Positions 44,461 through 55,699 of a DNA stretch of 64,000 nucleotides are shown piece by piece; the first letter of the stretch is position 1, and every line of letters begins with the position of its first letter. Both the position numbers and the translations under genes were made by a program. The notes beneath the pieces were generated by a model, which was not told the origin of the DNA, did not search any database, and saw nothing but the letters and a program-made list of their open reading frames with translations. The stretch is from Macrobrachium rosenbergii (lineage: Eukaryota > Arthropoda > Malacostraca > Decapoda > Palaemonidae), in assembly GCF_040412425.1 (NCBI RefSeq), contig NC_089781.1, forward strand, positions 52,199,727 to 52,263,726, in the 5' to 3' direction.

Positions 44461-45660
44461 ACTCAAAAGTAAGTACTAATTAGACCAACAATTAAATCCA
44501 AAGTTAATTAAACACATAATAAATTAAAAATTATGTAAACCCATAATTAAATTAAAAATTAATTACATAAACCCATAATTAAATTAAAAATTAACTAACC
44601 CCACAATTAAATCCAAAGTCCCATGGGGGAAAAAAATGGCCGTGCTCAGCGCACAGCTGATTGCAAAGTGGGTCAAGATGACCTCGTGTCTGCAAGGGCA
44701 AACAACAGAAAAAACACTCAGTCTTCCCCCAAGTAAAGAAAATGGGAGCCTGCCCTCACGTATAGAAAATGGGACTCGAGTAGACAGACGCGAGAGAGAA
44801 AGGGAAAAAATTCGTCCTTCACCCCCTCAGTGCAACACCTCACTCTCCCCTATCAAGGCCTGCTGAAGCCCACAGAAAAAACGCTGTACTCTGAAACTTC
44901 GAAGACACATCTGCCTCTCCTGTCACCAGACAAACAATTGCCAAGTAAGCTTATAGTAACCGCTCCCCTCTTTACATACACGCATGTATGCACCCAAAAT
45001 AACACATACATGTGTAAGTACAAAAAATAAGAAAAAAACAGTAAAAAAAACTAAAATGTATAAACACTTGCTTAAGAAATGTTAAATAAATTACTGCCCA
45101 AATATCATGTCCCCAGAGATAATGCAATAATAAAATACTCCTTTTATTAAACCCTAAACGCCGATGCGAACCACCATTTGCTATATATAAAAAAAATGCA
45201 AGCTATAAAGCAAGACCAAAATTCAAGTGGCCTGCCTAGATGGCGCAGATTGCGAGAAACTCTGCCCAGACTAATGACGTCACTACAGCCACCACCCGAA
45301 TATTAGTTTCAGTGCAATGAAATGCAATCCTATCTGACATTAAAATTAACAATAAAAAAATATGATAACACGTATGTGTCTTTGCTCGATGGCTAACGTG
45401 AATCCTCTCACCAAAGAAAGAGAAAAAAAAAACACTTGGGTATTTTCGCGTGTTTTAACACACACAAGTGGCCAAAATACTGCAATTATTTTACACTGTA
45501 CACATTACATATGTGTAAACACTCTCCAATATAAATTAACGCCCATAAATCCCTATATAACACATTAAAAACCTTGCGCCCTTCGACGGATCATCACACA
45601 TACACACAGTCGCGCTCGAGAAAAACTGACCCACAACAGCATGTCAACCCTGAAACGCTG
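44461..45660 (-). repeat. Candidate LTR and leader of the minus-strand LTR element
   Basis: This non-coding stretch lies upstream of the minus-strand gag. Read on the minus strand it has a TATA-like TTATATAGGG near 45558 and an AATAAA near 45147, in promoter-then-polyadenylation order, and a TGACGTCA box at 45277. An AT-rich repeat built on CATAATTAAATTAAAAATTA lies at 44505-44620. No second LTR copy is in the window, so the ends cannot be fixed. Confidence 0.3.
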
Positions 45661-47469
45661 AGCCCAACAAAATCCTATTCTGAGATGCCAAACCAGTATT
45701 AATAAGATATGTCTCTTTGGAAGCGTATCCCTATCTATTTATCTATCTATGTCTAACACCGCTGCCAACCACTGTTAAATGGCTGTATCCCCAGGTCAGA
45801 TAGGGCCACCTTTTATTGCTGTATCTGTTTTAAGAACAGAATTAAACATCTTACTTTCCTAAGATGTCTCTGGTAGCAAAATCCTTCTCCTTTGTTGTCT
45901 TCTCTCATTAAACCTATCTTTACACAAAGACCTACTGGAACTAAACACCCAAGTATGAAACCAGATTTTATTGACAAATTTCATGAAAGTAACTCAGCAA
46001 AAGCTACGGTCATGAAATGGAGTGATTGACACCCCCTATCAATGGAATTCATAACCAGAGGAAATACTGCTTCACAAACAAGCATATTAATAATTCTATA
46101 CCAAGCAATACTGGTGAATAACACCCTGGTAATCAGATACAGTAATAAGGTCATAATTATTCTAGACCAAAATAAGTGTCATATTGTATGTAAAGAATAA
46201 ACACCACTTCCAATATATTCGCCGTCTCAGGACGAAACCAGAATTCCTGCTGAAAGAAACATATCATATTCTATAACCTGAAATGGTGTTAAATGTCATT
46301 CCTATTCAAAACAGAAAAATGTACACTGGAGAATTAAATGGGAAAATTCGTCATGTAGACATCGATCAATTTTACTGCCTCCCAACCGGGGGATTTCCCT
46401 CTGAAGTCTGGAGAAGATATTGTAAGAGACCCATCGCACTGATCGCGGTCTCTTTCAAGCACACGCGTGTGTTCATCATCCATCAGAGGGGACAAGACAA
46501 AAACAAGAGCATCCCGTTTTCTCTCTCTCAAGGAACGCAACTTCTACCATACAATATTTCCGTCTGTTTCTCCCTAACCATTGTTGTCTCGATTTATGTA
46601 CAATCACCACTACTTGCATCACCATGCAGGCATTCTGATCATGTACTCGTAATGATCCACTGAATCTTCTGTATCAAACTCTATGTATGTTTCTTTTTGT
46701 GAAGACACCAAACATCCTGCCATTTCACATATATTATGCTACTGCATTGTATTCATTAATCTGTCTCGAATCTCGTGCAATCAGTCATATGTGAAATTTC
46801 CTGGCCTTGCCATTGATATATGTTTTATCACTGTGTGTTTATTATGTCTCTCACAATGACCATCTGGTTGTCTGCCTCAAACACAGATGTCCGAAACATT
46901 ACCTGCCCTTTGCCCTGTCTGTGTGTAGATGCTACTTTCTGGTTCATTTTGGCCAATAACAACTTTGAAGACTCTGTACATTCATTCAGTAAGGAACCAC
47001 CAATAAACCAGGTCAGTCAACACCAGCCAGTATGTCACTCAATCCCGACCTTACAATATAAGTGTCACTGAGCGATCTTACTTACTTTTCTGTGGCCATG
47101 AATAATGTATCTTCATAGTGGCAGTTTTTTTAAACACTACACCAGGCTAAAAGCACATATCAACCACCCAAGATCGAAGCAGTCTCCTCATGAGTGTCTG
47201 TTCCTCTGATAATATACCATGGGAGATCGCACATACACACACGCGCATACCTCACCAGAACCTGGACACTTCTGGCATTGGTTCAATGTTCGAAAGATCG
47301 CACTGTCTCCATGCGCTTGGATCATGATCAAATAGCTCTCTGTATCCAACTGAGCAAACTTCCAACGTAGACACAAATGCATCTGCAATGGAAGTATACA
47401 CTGACAGGCCAGCACATAGTTCTCCACTGCTGACCAAAGTCAACCAAGACTCAACATAATAAGTACATA
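45661..47469. other. Unassigned region
   Basis: Several open frames of 60-126 codons lie on both strands (46283-46663 plus; 47188-47443 minus) without a motif I can name. There is a short TATC repeat near 45731-45747. No repeat boundary or RNA gene is supported. Confidence 0.35.
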
Positions 47470-48234
<765 letters not shown>

Positions 48235-48369
48235 TTTCTATGGTTTTTATCTAATATTCTTCATTTTTACGTCCATATTTTAACACTGAATTTTACTAGT
48301 ACAGTATGTTATCGTTCACCTTTTCATTATCAATCACACCATTAATTTATATATTTCATCTTCATGCAT

Positions 48370-48897
48370 CATATCAGAGAGAGAGACATGCACAAGTAAT
48401 TCTAACACGTCTCAGAATAGGCCATACTCGTCTGACACATGGACACTTAATGAGGAGCACACATGGCCTGGCTCCAGAGTGCTCAGAGTGCAAGGTGATG
48501 GTAACAGTCAAACATGTATTGTGTGAGTGTCCAAAGTATGACCAACAGCGACTCTCAACTTCTGGAAATGAATCAGTAAATGAAATTTTGTTAGAATCTT
48601 TTACATTTTCAGTCATTCTGATTTTGTTCATGAAGATCTGTGGTTTGATAGATAAAATATAAAAGTAAGTAAATAGTAAAAGCATGAAAACATAGTATTT
48701 GTCGAATTTAAATGTAAATTGTTTAAAAATATTACTTATTATGAATTTTAATATACATGAGTAAATGTATTTATTGTGTGTATGTGTTACAGTATCAGAA
48801 CATGAGCCTATGTGGTATTTTATCCTAATCCTTCTGGCCAGCCCTATAAGAGCTGAAAGTCAGCTAAGTGTCTGGTTAAACTACTTTAATACTACTA
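48370..48897 (+). mobile_element. IA-5: 5'-truncated I-like copy, 3' end
   Basis: It starts at ASYQRERHAQVILTRLRIGH (48370), runs through CSECKVMVTVKHVLCECPKY to a stop at 48662, and has a 3' untranslated region with the GAGCTGA/TCAGCTA stem. The tail reads AATACTACTACTACTG, so TAA has become TAC. The 95-codon frame is intact, including the Cys/His motif. Confidence 0.8.
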
Positions 48898-48959
48898 CTA
48901 CTGCGGCACTGATGGGCTCCGGCGCTTGGTCGTCAAGGCCTAAATTTCATAATCAGTCA

Positions 48960-49105
48960 ATCCACCAACCATACCGAATGACCTGTTTGGTCCCAGTGTT
49001 AGGCTTCTAGCCTAGACCTGTCATTTCATCCAAATCCTTAGGGCCAGCCCTATGAGAGCTGGTAGTTAGCTCAGTGGTCTGGTTAAACTGTTTTAATAAT
49101 TTAAT
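48960..49105 (+). mobile_element. IA-6: very short I-like 3' end
   Basis: Only the last 145 bases: GACCTGTTTGGTCCCAGTGT, GGGCCAGCCCTATGAGAGCT, GGTCTGGTTAAACTGTTTTA and AATAATTTAATG. It lies 60 bases after IA-5 in the same orientation. Confidence 0.8.
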
Positions 49106-49265
49106 GATGAGGACCTCGTACCTGAGTGACAATCCTCCTAAAGCAGCAGTAATAGTCGATGGATTGAATTCACTGGGTAAACAAACGCTTGTTTTGCATA
49201 AAATATTTTGTTACTAAGTATCCTTTAGAGGGCTGACTGATCTAAGTTTGCTCACCTTTTTCAAA

Positions 49266-49501
49266 TACTTACCTCTCCATTATATAAATTGCCCTTCCAC
49301 CGCCCCACATTCAAAGCTGACAGAAGTAGACTGACCAGCAGTGCAGGAGTGCCTGTACCTATCGGTCCCCAGTGGCGGGTGGGGAAGTAGATGGATAGAA
49401 GACGGATATTTATGGAAAACCAAGTGTTCTCGTTTTTTTGTTTCAGTGTGTTGAACTACTGCTGGCACAGAAGTAAAAGCTATATAATGGAGAGGTAAGT
49501 A
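49266..49501. repeat. Short palindrome-ended unit resembling a DIRS terminal repeat
   Basis: A 236-bp unit with perfect 21-base inverted ends TACTTACCTCTCCATTATAT(A) at 49266-49286 and 49481-49501; the match extends three more bases outward as AAA/TTT. The interior has no frame. Its layout (TACTTACC at the edge, C-rich patches inside) parallels the DIRS right ends at 2281, 13648 and 13930. A degraded relative is at 14663-14925. Confidence 0.75.
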
Positions 49502-49611
49502 TTTAAAAAATAAATACTAAATTAATTATTTCTATTTTTTAACATATATTAAGGCTAGTGCTAGACTGTATTAGATCCAACAGTAATTGTTGTGTTAATC
49601 TTGTTTTCCAG

Positions 49612-50158
49612 CCTCTTAACATAGAATATTATGAGGTCAAATGCTTATTACATCAGATGCCGTACAAGTCAGCTTTCTACCCAACAGTCCTTTGTAAATG
49701 CAGCAAGTTTTAAGAGCTATAGTGATCTGAGGAGGTCAAACAACGTTATACCAAGTAATACTGGAAGCCCTGTTTGTGAAGGTCATCTAAAAAGTAGTGG
49801 TTTGTTGGCAAGTTTGAATGTAAGCCCAGAAAGTAAGAAGTTTTGCAAAACGGAAAATTCGACCCTTGCTGTTATTCAAGGAGTGCTGAAAGTTATTTTA
49901 AATTCAGGATCAAACTTAGCAAAATCCATGAAGTCAATGATTTTTGCTAGTGGCGAGAGAGAACCTTCTCAAGGAAAGATGCAAGCCGTTAGTCTTGACA
50001 CAAAAGAGAATTGTGATAAGGAAAATGTGATTCCTGGGATTATGCCATATACCTCTGGAAGCCTAAGACATTTTCAGAGATATTTCTTCAGAAATGAAGA
50101 TATGTTGGTTGATCATGACCCATCTTTCAAACATCAAACATCAACTCCTTGTAGTACA
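49612..50158 (+). CDS. Probable host-gene exon with start codon and two KEN motifs
   Basis: A pyrimidine-rich tract and acceptor (TTAATCTTGTTTTCCAG, ending 49611) precede the exon, and a donor GTAAGT begins at 50159. The first ATG is at 49631, nine bases after an in-frame TAG, so the start codon would lie in this exon. From there 176 codons run to the donor in phase 0. The protein starts MRSNAYYIRCRTSQ, is Ser/Asn-rich and holds KEN at residues 125-127 and 130-132 (TKENCDKENVIPGI). KEN is a known anaphase-promoting-complex degron motif, so a cell-cycle protein is possible, but I do not recognise the family. No transposon domain is seen. The downstream exons are not identified. Confidence 0.45.
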
Positions 50159-51164
50159 GTAAGTTTCTTTATATGTTTTTATTCTGTTGATGTCCTAGTA
50201 GTATATTTTCCCTTTTTATATATCTAGAGTTTCATTGGCTCTTCAAGGATAACAGGGATCATCATTGAAACTAGAAAAATTCTCCCTTCAAAATATGGAA
50301 TTTTGAATATCATAACAGAGTAATTTTGGCAAAGAAAAAAGTCACTGTCAGTGGTTAAGAATTTCTCAGATCTATCAGACAATTGACAAAATTTTATATC
50401 AAGTCCAAAACATAGTGAAAAATTTACTGAATGAATTATTCTAGATTGTCTGTTTGTAATTCAACACATTACCTCCAACACCAGGCAAAGGAATCAAGGA
50501 CAAAACTAAGAACTGATTTCTATTCTAGCTTAAAGCTGTCAGTTTCTCAAGTATAGAAATTTATGAATCAAGTAGATGGACTGAAAATAAATTTAATCAG
50601 GTCTTAGTAACGAACTAGACTGATCTATGTACCTTACTGTGCTTAATGTATGTGTATTAAACCAAGAATGCAACCCCCAAGATTAGGAACCCATCATGTG
50701 ATCAGTTGGCTTTTGAACTTTTTGCAAGTTTTGGCTACAAAAATTCTTGTATATGACCTTTTAGTAAATTATTTCCTTCAGTAAATGTTGTCATGATAAG
50801 CAGAAATGTCATTTTTAAAACTAGCAAGAAACCCTTGAAGATAATGTAAAAAATCAGATAATATTGGTACCAAAGAAGCATTAGTTTGATTAGCAATGTT
50901 AATACTTTGGAGACAGGATTATTAAAATGTTCAGCATGTTGATTCCAGGAATAAGTTCTTTGCTGTTTGTAGGACTGCCAGCAAAAGTTCTGGCTTGCCA
51001 GCCCTCATGATTTGAAGGAAAGTTTCTAAAGGAATAGGTTTAAAAATGATAATTTAATTGCATACGTAATGGTGATAGAAGAGACTTATAATCACAGTGG
51101 CATAACATTAGAAAAAATGCAAGATTTGTGACAAGAGGGTAATGGTGAGCAAAGTTGGAGTAAA
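50159..51164 (+). other. Probable intron or spacer after the host exon
   Basis: It begins with the donor GTAAGTTTC. AT-rich, without a convincing open frame, repeat or RNA gene. It ends at the (TTA)n edge of the minus-strand IA-7. Confidence 0.4.
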
Positions 51165-52200
51165 TTATTATTATTATTAAAGTAGTTTAACCAGACCACT
51201 GAGCTGACTTTCAGCTCTCATAGGGCTGGCCCGAAGGATTTGATTAAAATACTAGGTCCAGGCCTGCAGTCAATCGCTAGGACCCAATATATCATCCGAT
51301 ACAAAGATGAATGAATTAAAATTAAATTAAAAACTGCACATAAGCACATCCTCTCATATAATAAATACATGTACTCAGACTTCCTTACATACACACTAAA
51401 ATGGTATACAGGTAGTCGTCGACTTACGACGGCACTAGGTTCTGACAGAGCTGTCGGAAGTCGATCTCGTCGTAAGTCGACCAATCACATATGTACATGT
51501 ATTCTGTACCTACAAATATATATTATCCATCATATCTCCTAAGTATGACTAGCCTACATGTACATTTTATATTATCCAAAAATGTGCATGTATAGTACCT
51601 ATTTTTACGTTTAGCATATGAAATCTTATCATGCTTGAACTCCTTGATTAATACTTACTTTTATTACTGTATTTAACATTTTTATTGTAGGCATTCAAAC
51701 CATCTGTCTGGTCTGTTTACATTTTCTTATCCGCCATTTGCATTGCCAATCGGCTACACGTATGACGTATTATTTACTTTTGTTTATTTATAGGTTAGAA
51801 TTAAATACATACCGTATTTGACGGCGTATAAGATGCACTTTTTTAACAAAAAAAATGGCCTAAAAAATCCCCCTGCTTCCTATGTACATAATGTAGGCTC
51901 AAAATTTAAGAATTTTGGCAAATTATACATGAAACGTCACGTAGATGTTGTAGCCTAGTGTAAAAATTCGGTGTTATCCTAATAACCTATTAAAAAAAAA
52001 GTTTATTATAATTATTTATCATTATCACACTTACCATCATCGCAGTTACTACTGCTAGTATTATAATCAATATCTACGTTGTTATTATCGATATTTTCAT
52101 TAAAATGTTAATATCATTATCGTCGTCTACAGCGGATCGCCGCATTCCACATTTATAGATATAAACAGTACGTGTGCTGCCACCTATTGGTGATTATCTC

Positions 52201-52425
52201 GAGAGCTTTACGAATAACAAGGCTTCGTTCAGTTGGTAGTTGGCAATTCCTGCTAACATTCTCTTTACGCATAACAACATGGCTTCGATCAATTGGTGGT
52301 TGACAATTCCTGCTACCATTCTCTTTAGGCATAATAACAAGGCTTCGTTGAGTTGATACTTCGTAACTCGTGCTAGCATTCTCTTTTAAGAATAATAACA
52401 TGGCTTTGTTCAATTGCTCACGAGA
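52201..52425. repeat. 60-bp tandem repeat, four units
   Basis: The landmark AACAAGGCTTCGTTCAGTTG (or AACATGGCTTCG) recurs at 52216, 52276, 52336 and 52397. Each unit has a GCTAACATTCTCTTTA(G/C)GC boundary. A-a-g and A-t-g versions alternate, so a 120-bp higher-order unit is possible. Confidence 0.85.
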
Positions 52426-52527
52426 CTCGAGCCGTTACATAGGAAACATTTTTATTTATTGAATTTTACCCCTTGATTGCATACTTTTATAATATATAAT
52501 GGATATATATAACATATATTACTGTAG

Positions 52528-52752
52528 GTAACATCTTTATTAATGTTTTTGTTGATTCTGGCGGTAAGAAACAATGTTTACAAATGAATGTGTTGCGATC
52601 TATTGGTAAACCTATGAGGTAGCTTTCAGCAGCAGACGAAACATTCGATCGTAGTAAATGGCTGATTGTATAATACATATTTTGATAAATATAAATATGG
52701 TAAATAACTTCTTTATTAATGTTTTTGTTGATTCTGTTGGTAAGAAACAATA
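52528..52752. repeat. Spaced direct repeat of about 50 bases
   Basis: CTTTATTAATGTTTTTGTTG followed by ATTCTG and GGTAAGAAACAAT occurs near 52535-52576 and again near 52710-52752, some 175 bases apart. Confidence 0.75.
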
Positions 52753-53604
52753 TGCATATGATAACCTAATACTACAGTTTTTACTTACCAAAATCATATG
52801 AGCATAGGCTAGGAAACCTTATTTTTTTCCCTCAATGTCCTGCTGAAATTGGGGTGCGTCCTATGCAGACATGCGTATTATAAGCCATCAAATACGGTAA
52901 TTTGTTATTACATTTATTTGCAAAAAATAGAAATACAAAATACATTACAAAAATATGAATCTTTTACCATTTTCGAACGACACAAACACACAATGCTGCC
53001 GAAAGCTGAGCATCTCTCGGATATGAGCGCGCTGCCGGTAGCGGGAAAAAGTATCGTACGCGCGCTCGACGTATTTTAGCAAAATATATAAAATTAAATA
53101 TTATATATTATTATATTGTCGTAGCCGTCGTAAAGTCGGTCAGTCGTAAGTCGCATAGGTCGTAAGTCGACGACTACCTGTATTAAAATTCAGAATATAA
53201 ATTAAACAAAATTTTAAAAAATTTTCTCTTTTTTGTAAAATTCAAGTGTTAAAAGGGTTTTCATGCTTTTATTATTTACTTATTTTTATATTTTATTAAT
53301 TAAATTACAGTTCTTCAAGAACATCAAAACTGGAATGATTGAAAATGTGAAAGATTCTGACAAAATTTTTTTCATTGATCTATTTCCAAAAGTAGACATT
53401 CGTTGTCGGTCATACTTTGGACATTCACATAACCAACAAACTCTATGTGGTATACAGGATTTGAAAACCTTCATGAATAGAATAACAAATACAATATAGA
53501 GGATGTGGGTGGTGTTTTACGCAGAAGATAATTTGTAGGGACAAAAACTATGGTGAATGCAAGCATGTGTTAGCATATAGAGACAGGATAGTGACTAGTT
53601 TGGT

Positions 53605-53775
53605 GTAAAAGTAGGTCTGAAACAAAAGGATGATTTGTCATCATGGTTGTATAGTATCTAAAAGTGGAGTCATGCAGGAAGTAAAAAAAAAATTGTCAGA
53701 TAATAATGTGAGTTTTGAATGGCATGTGCAATGGTTGATAATTGCTGATGATATAGTTCTGATTAGCAAGACTTG
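53605..53775 (+). pseudogene. RT fragment of a different non-LTR clade
   Basis: One frame reads VKVGLKQ and SSWLYSI (compare the VGLKQG-type and SPWLFN-type RT block). The next frame reads SGVMQEVKKKL and then IIADDIVLISKT with the catalytic ADD. This sequence is unlike the IA, IB or IC RT segments. About 57 codons remain, with one frame change and no flanking element. Confidence 0.5.
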
Positions 53776-53857
53776 GTATTTCATTAAAATCTTTAGGGCC
53801 AGCCCTATGAGACTGATAGTCAGCTCAGTGGTCTGGTTAAACTATTTTAATAATAAT
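53776..53857 (+). mobile_element. IA-8: minimal I-like 3' end
   Basis: About 80 bases: GGGCCAGCCCTATGAGACTG, TCAGCTCAGTGGTCTGGTTA, then TTTTAATAATAAT. The 5' side of the hairpin stem is altered (GAGACTGA). Confidence 0.75.
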
Positions 53858-55076
53858 ATGGCTTTGAAATTTATTTCTTGATGAATGGTGTAAAGCTATA
53901 ATAATTACTATCCAAATCTGGAAAGGATCCCATTAATATAAGTAATTACAGACCAATTTCCTTAAGTTGCTTAATGTGGCACATTTGAGAAAATAAAATT
54001 TTGACTCCCACTCAGTTTGGGTCACAGTATAATAGATCTACATTAGATTCTTTATCTAACTTAAAGACGACATACATAGAGGAAATGACTAAAAACAAAT
54101 TACTGTAGCTGTGTTTTTTGACAAGGAAAAGGCATATGATACCACATGGAGGTATGCAGTATTAAAAACTTCATATAAGAACAGCATCTGTGGACTTTTC
54201 AGGTGAGAATTGATGATGTATTGTCAAATACATTTCCACTTGAAAATGGTGTTCCACAGGGAAGCGTCCTTAGTGGTACACTGTTTACCCTAGCAATAAA
54301 TGATATCAGTAATAATATACTTATTGGAATTTAAAGTAATCTGTATATGGACAATTTTGCCATATATTATTCAGCATCTTGTATTAATCATGCAAAATGA
54401 ATCATTAATGAAAGCACAATAAAAATAGGTGAATGGGCCTCATCTGTAGGCTTTAAATTTTCCATAGATAAAACTCAAGCAGTCATGTTTTATAAAAATA
54501 AAAGTGGAACAAAGGTGAAGAAATAGATTTAAAAATCAGGAACCATAGTATACCAATTAGGCAAACAGCAGAAATTTTGGGATTAATATATTTTGATACT
54601 TGAATTGGGAAGCCTGCTTAATATACATGCAATAAAAAATGTAAGAGCATGAAATCTAATTAAAAAACTATGGAACACTACTTTGTGAGTCGATAGACAT
54701 ACTCTTACTGTACTGTATAAAGCAAGTGTTGTGTATTACTGTATTGATTATGGAACCTAAATATATGGTTCAGCATCAGTCGCAATGCTGAAAGAGTTGG
54801 ATCCAATTCACATTGAAGGCCTTAGAATATGCTCAGGAGCCTTTAGATCATCACCAACATCATCTTTACAAGTTGAATGTGGTTAACTACACTGTCTCTC
54901 CATAGAGAGTTAGTAGCAGAGAAGAGTGCCCTGAGAATTCAGATGCGATTCTCCAACCAAAAAATTATTTGAATTAAGAGGTGTGCTATTCACAAACAAT
55001 CATTCATCACCTTTCCCTATTAGAGCTAGAAGATTGTTTGAGTTGCTGATTATCAGTATACAATTGCCCTCAATAG
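53858..55076 (+). pseudogene. IA-9: I-like ORF2 RT segment, truncated at both ends
   Basis: It begins in RT at ALKFIS-type sequence, then a degraded TPTQFGSQ block, FDKEKAYDTTWRYAVL (54120), ENGVPQGSVLSGTLFTLAIN (54240) and YMDNFAIYY, in which the second catalytic Asp is Asn (54350). Then come DEWASSVGFKFSIDKTQAVM-like sequence and GLRICSGAFRSSPTSSLQVE (54825). It stops abruptly at 55076 where the next 5' region begins. Neither ORF1 nor RNase H is present. Confidence 0.8.
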
Positions 55077-55699
55077 TCCCTCTCGATGTAGGACCACCTT
55101 GACTTGGTGAGGGGGCTTTTGAACCCCAGGAATTTGTTCCCGGGTTTGAGTCCAAGAGTCTCATATATGATTATATACTTATTTGGATTAATTTTTGTGG
55201 AATTTCCACTTTTGCTAAAAGTTATTGGACCTGTTAAGTAGAAAAAGATATCATAGCTGGGATTGGGTTTATATCCAGAGTTAAATAGTGACAACTGTGG
55301 TAGGACCATCAGCTGCCCGATGATGTTTGGACCTGAGAGTTATCAGATTGATAGCTCAAAGGCAGAGCTGTTCTTTAGGGCTGGACCACGGATTGCAGGG
55401 GGGTCTGGTTCTGGGGATAGGACTCTCAGGCATTCTAGCCAGTTTGCCCACAATGTGATTAGGATGGGGATGCTAGTGTTCTCGTAATACTGTCGGTCCT
55501 AGCAAGCGGGTTTTGCTTACACTTTGGGCACTCTAATCATGTTGTGCCATCCGGTGTGGGGCAGGTTAGGGACACGGACATTTTGGAGTCGGCTCTCACT
55601 TGTGCCATTGGTGGAAGAATAAACTTCATGAAAGGTTAATGATATCTTTTTTAAAGTTTTCAGTTTTTTTTTTTTTTTTTTTTTTTACCCCAAATCTTT
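55077..55699 (+). promoter_or_regulatory. IC 5' untranslated region, IA type
   Basis: Complete 5' region starting CCCTCTCGATGTAGGACCAC. Nearly all landmarks of the IA-1 5' region are present, including GGGTTTGAGTCCAAGAGTCT near 55141, plus a long T run at about 55665-55686. Confidence 0.75.

Larger units (their letters stand above)
51812..52897. mobile_element. Second DNA transposon nested inside the first
   Basis: Ends are CCGTATTTGACGGCGTATAA and the reverse complement of CCGTATTTGATGGCTTATAA, about 18 of 20 bases matching, flanked by TA on both sides (51810-51811, 52898-52899). Length 1086 bp. There is no transposase frame; most of it is AT-rich with a 60-bp tandem repeat and a spaced direct repeat. 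Non-autonomous by content. Confidence 0.7.
51409..53180. mobile_element. TA-flanked DNA transposon, 1.77 kb, non-autonomous
   Basis: Ends are CAGGTAGTCGTCGACTTACG at 51409 and its reverse complement ending GACTACCTG at 53180, an inverted repeat of at least 24 bases. TA lies on each side (51407-51408, 53181-53182). The empty IA site reads GGTATATTAAAA, which is restored by removing the element and one TA. TA duplication and a CAG start fit the Tc1/mariner/pogo group. No transposase frame is seen; a second element (51812-52897) lies within. Confidence 0.8.
51165..53440 (-). mobile_element. IA-7: minus-strand I-like 3' end, split by a DNA transposon
   Basis: Read on the minus strand, the coding end (CECPKYDRQRMSTFGNRSMK, 53474-53286) and part of the 3' untranslated region (53285-53183) are followed by an inserted element (51409-53180). 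The rest of the 3' region resumes at 51406 and ends with the GAGCTGA/TCAGCTC hairpin and (TAA)n at about 51165-51185. The copy is 5'-truncated in the Cys/His motif near 53440. Confidence 0.85.

Noticed and set aside
44505..44620. AT-rich repeat as a possible replication origin
   Set aside because: It is a short low-complexity repeat; nothing beyond AT content supports an origin.
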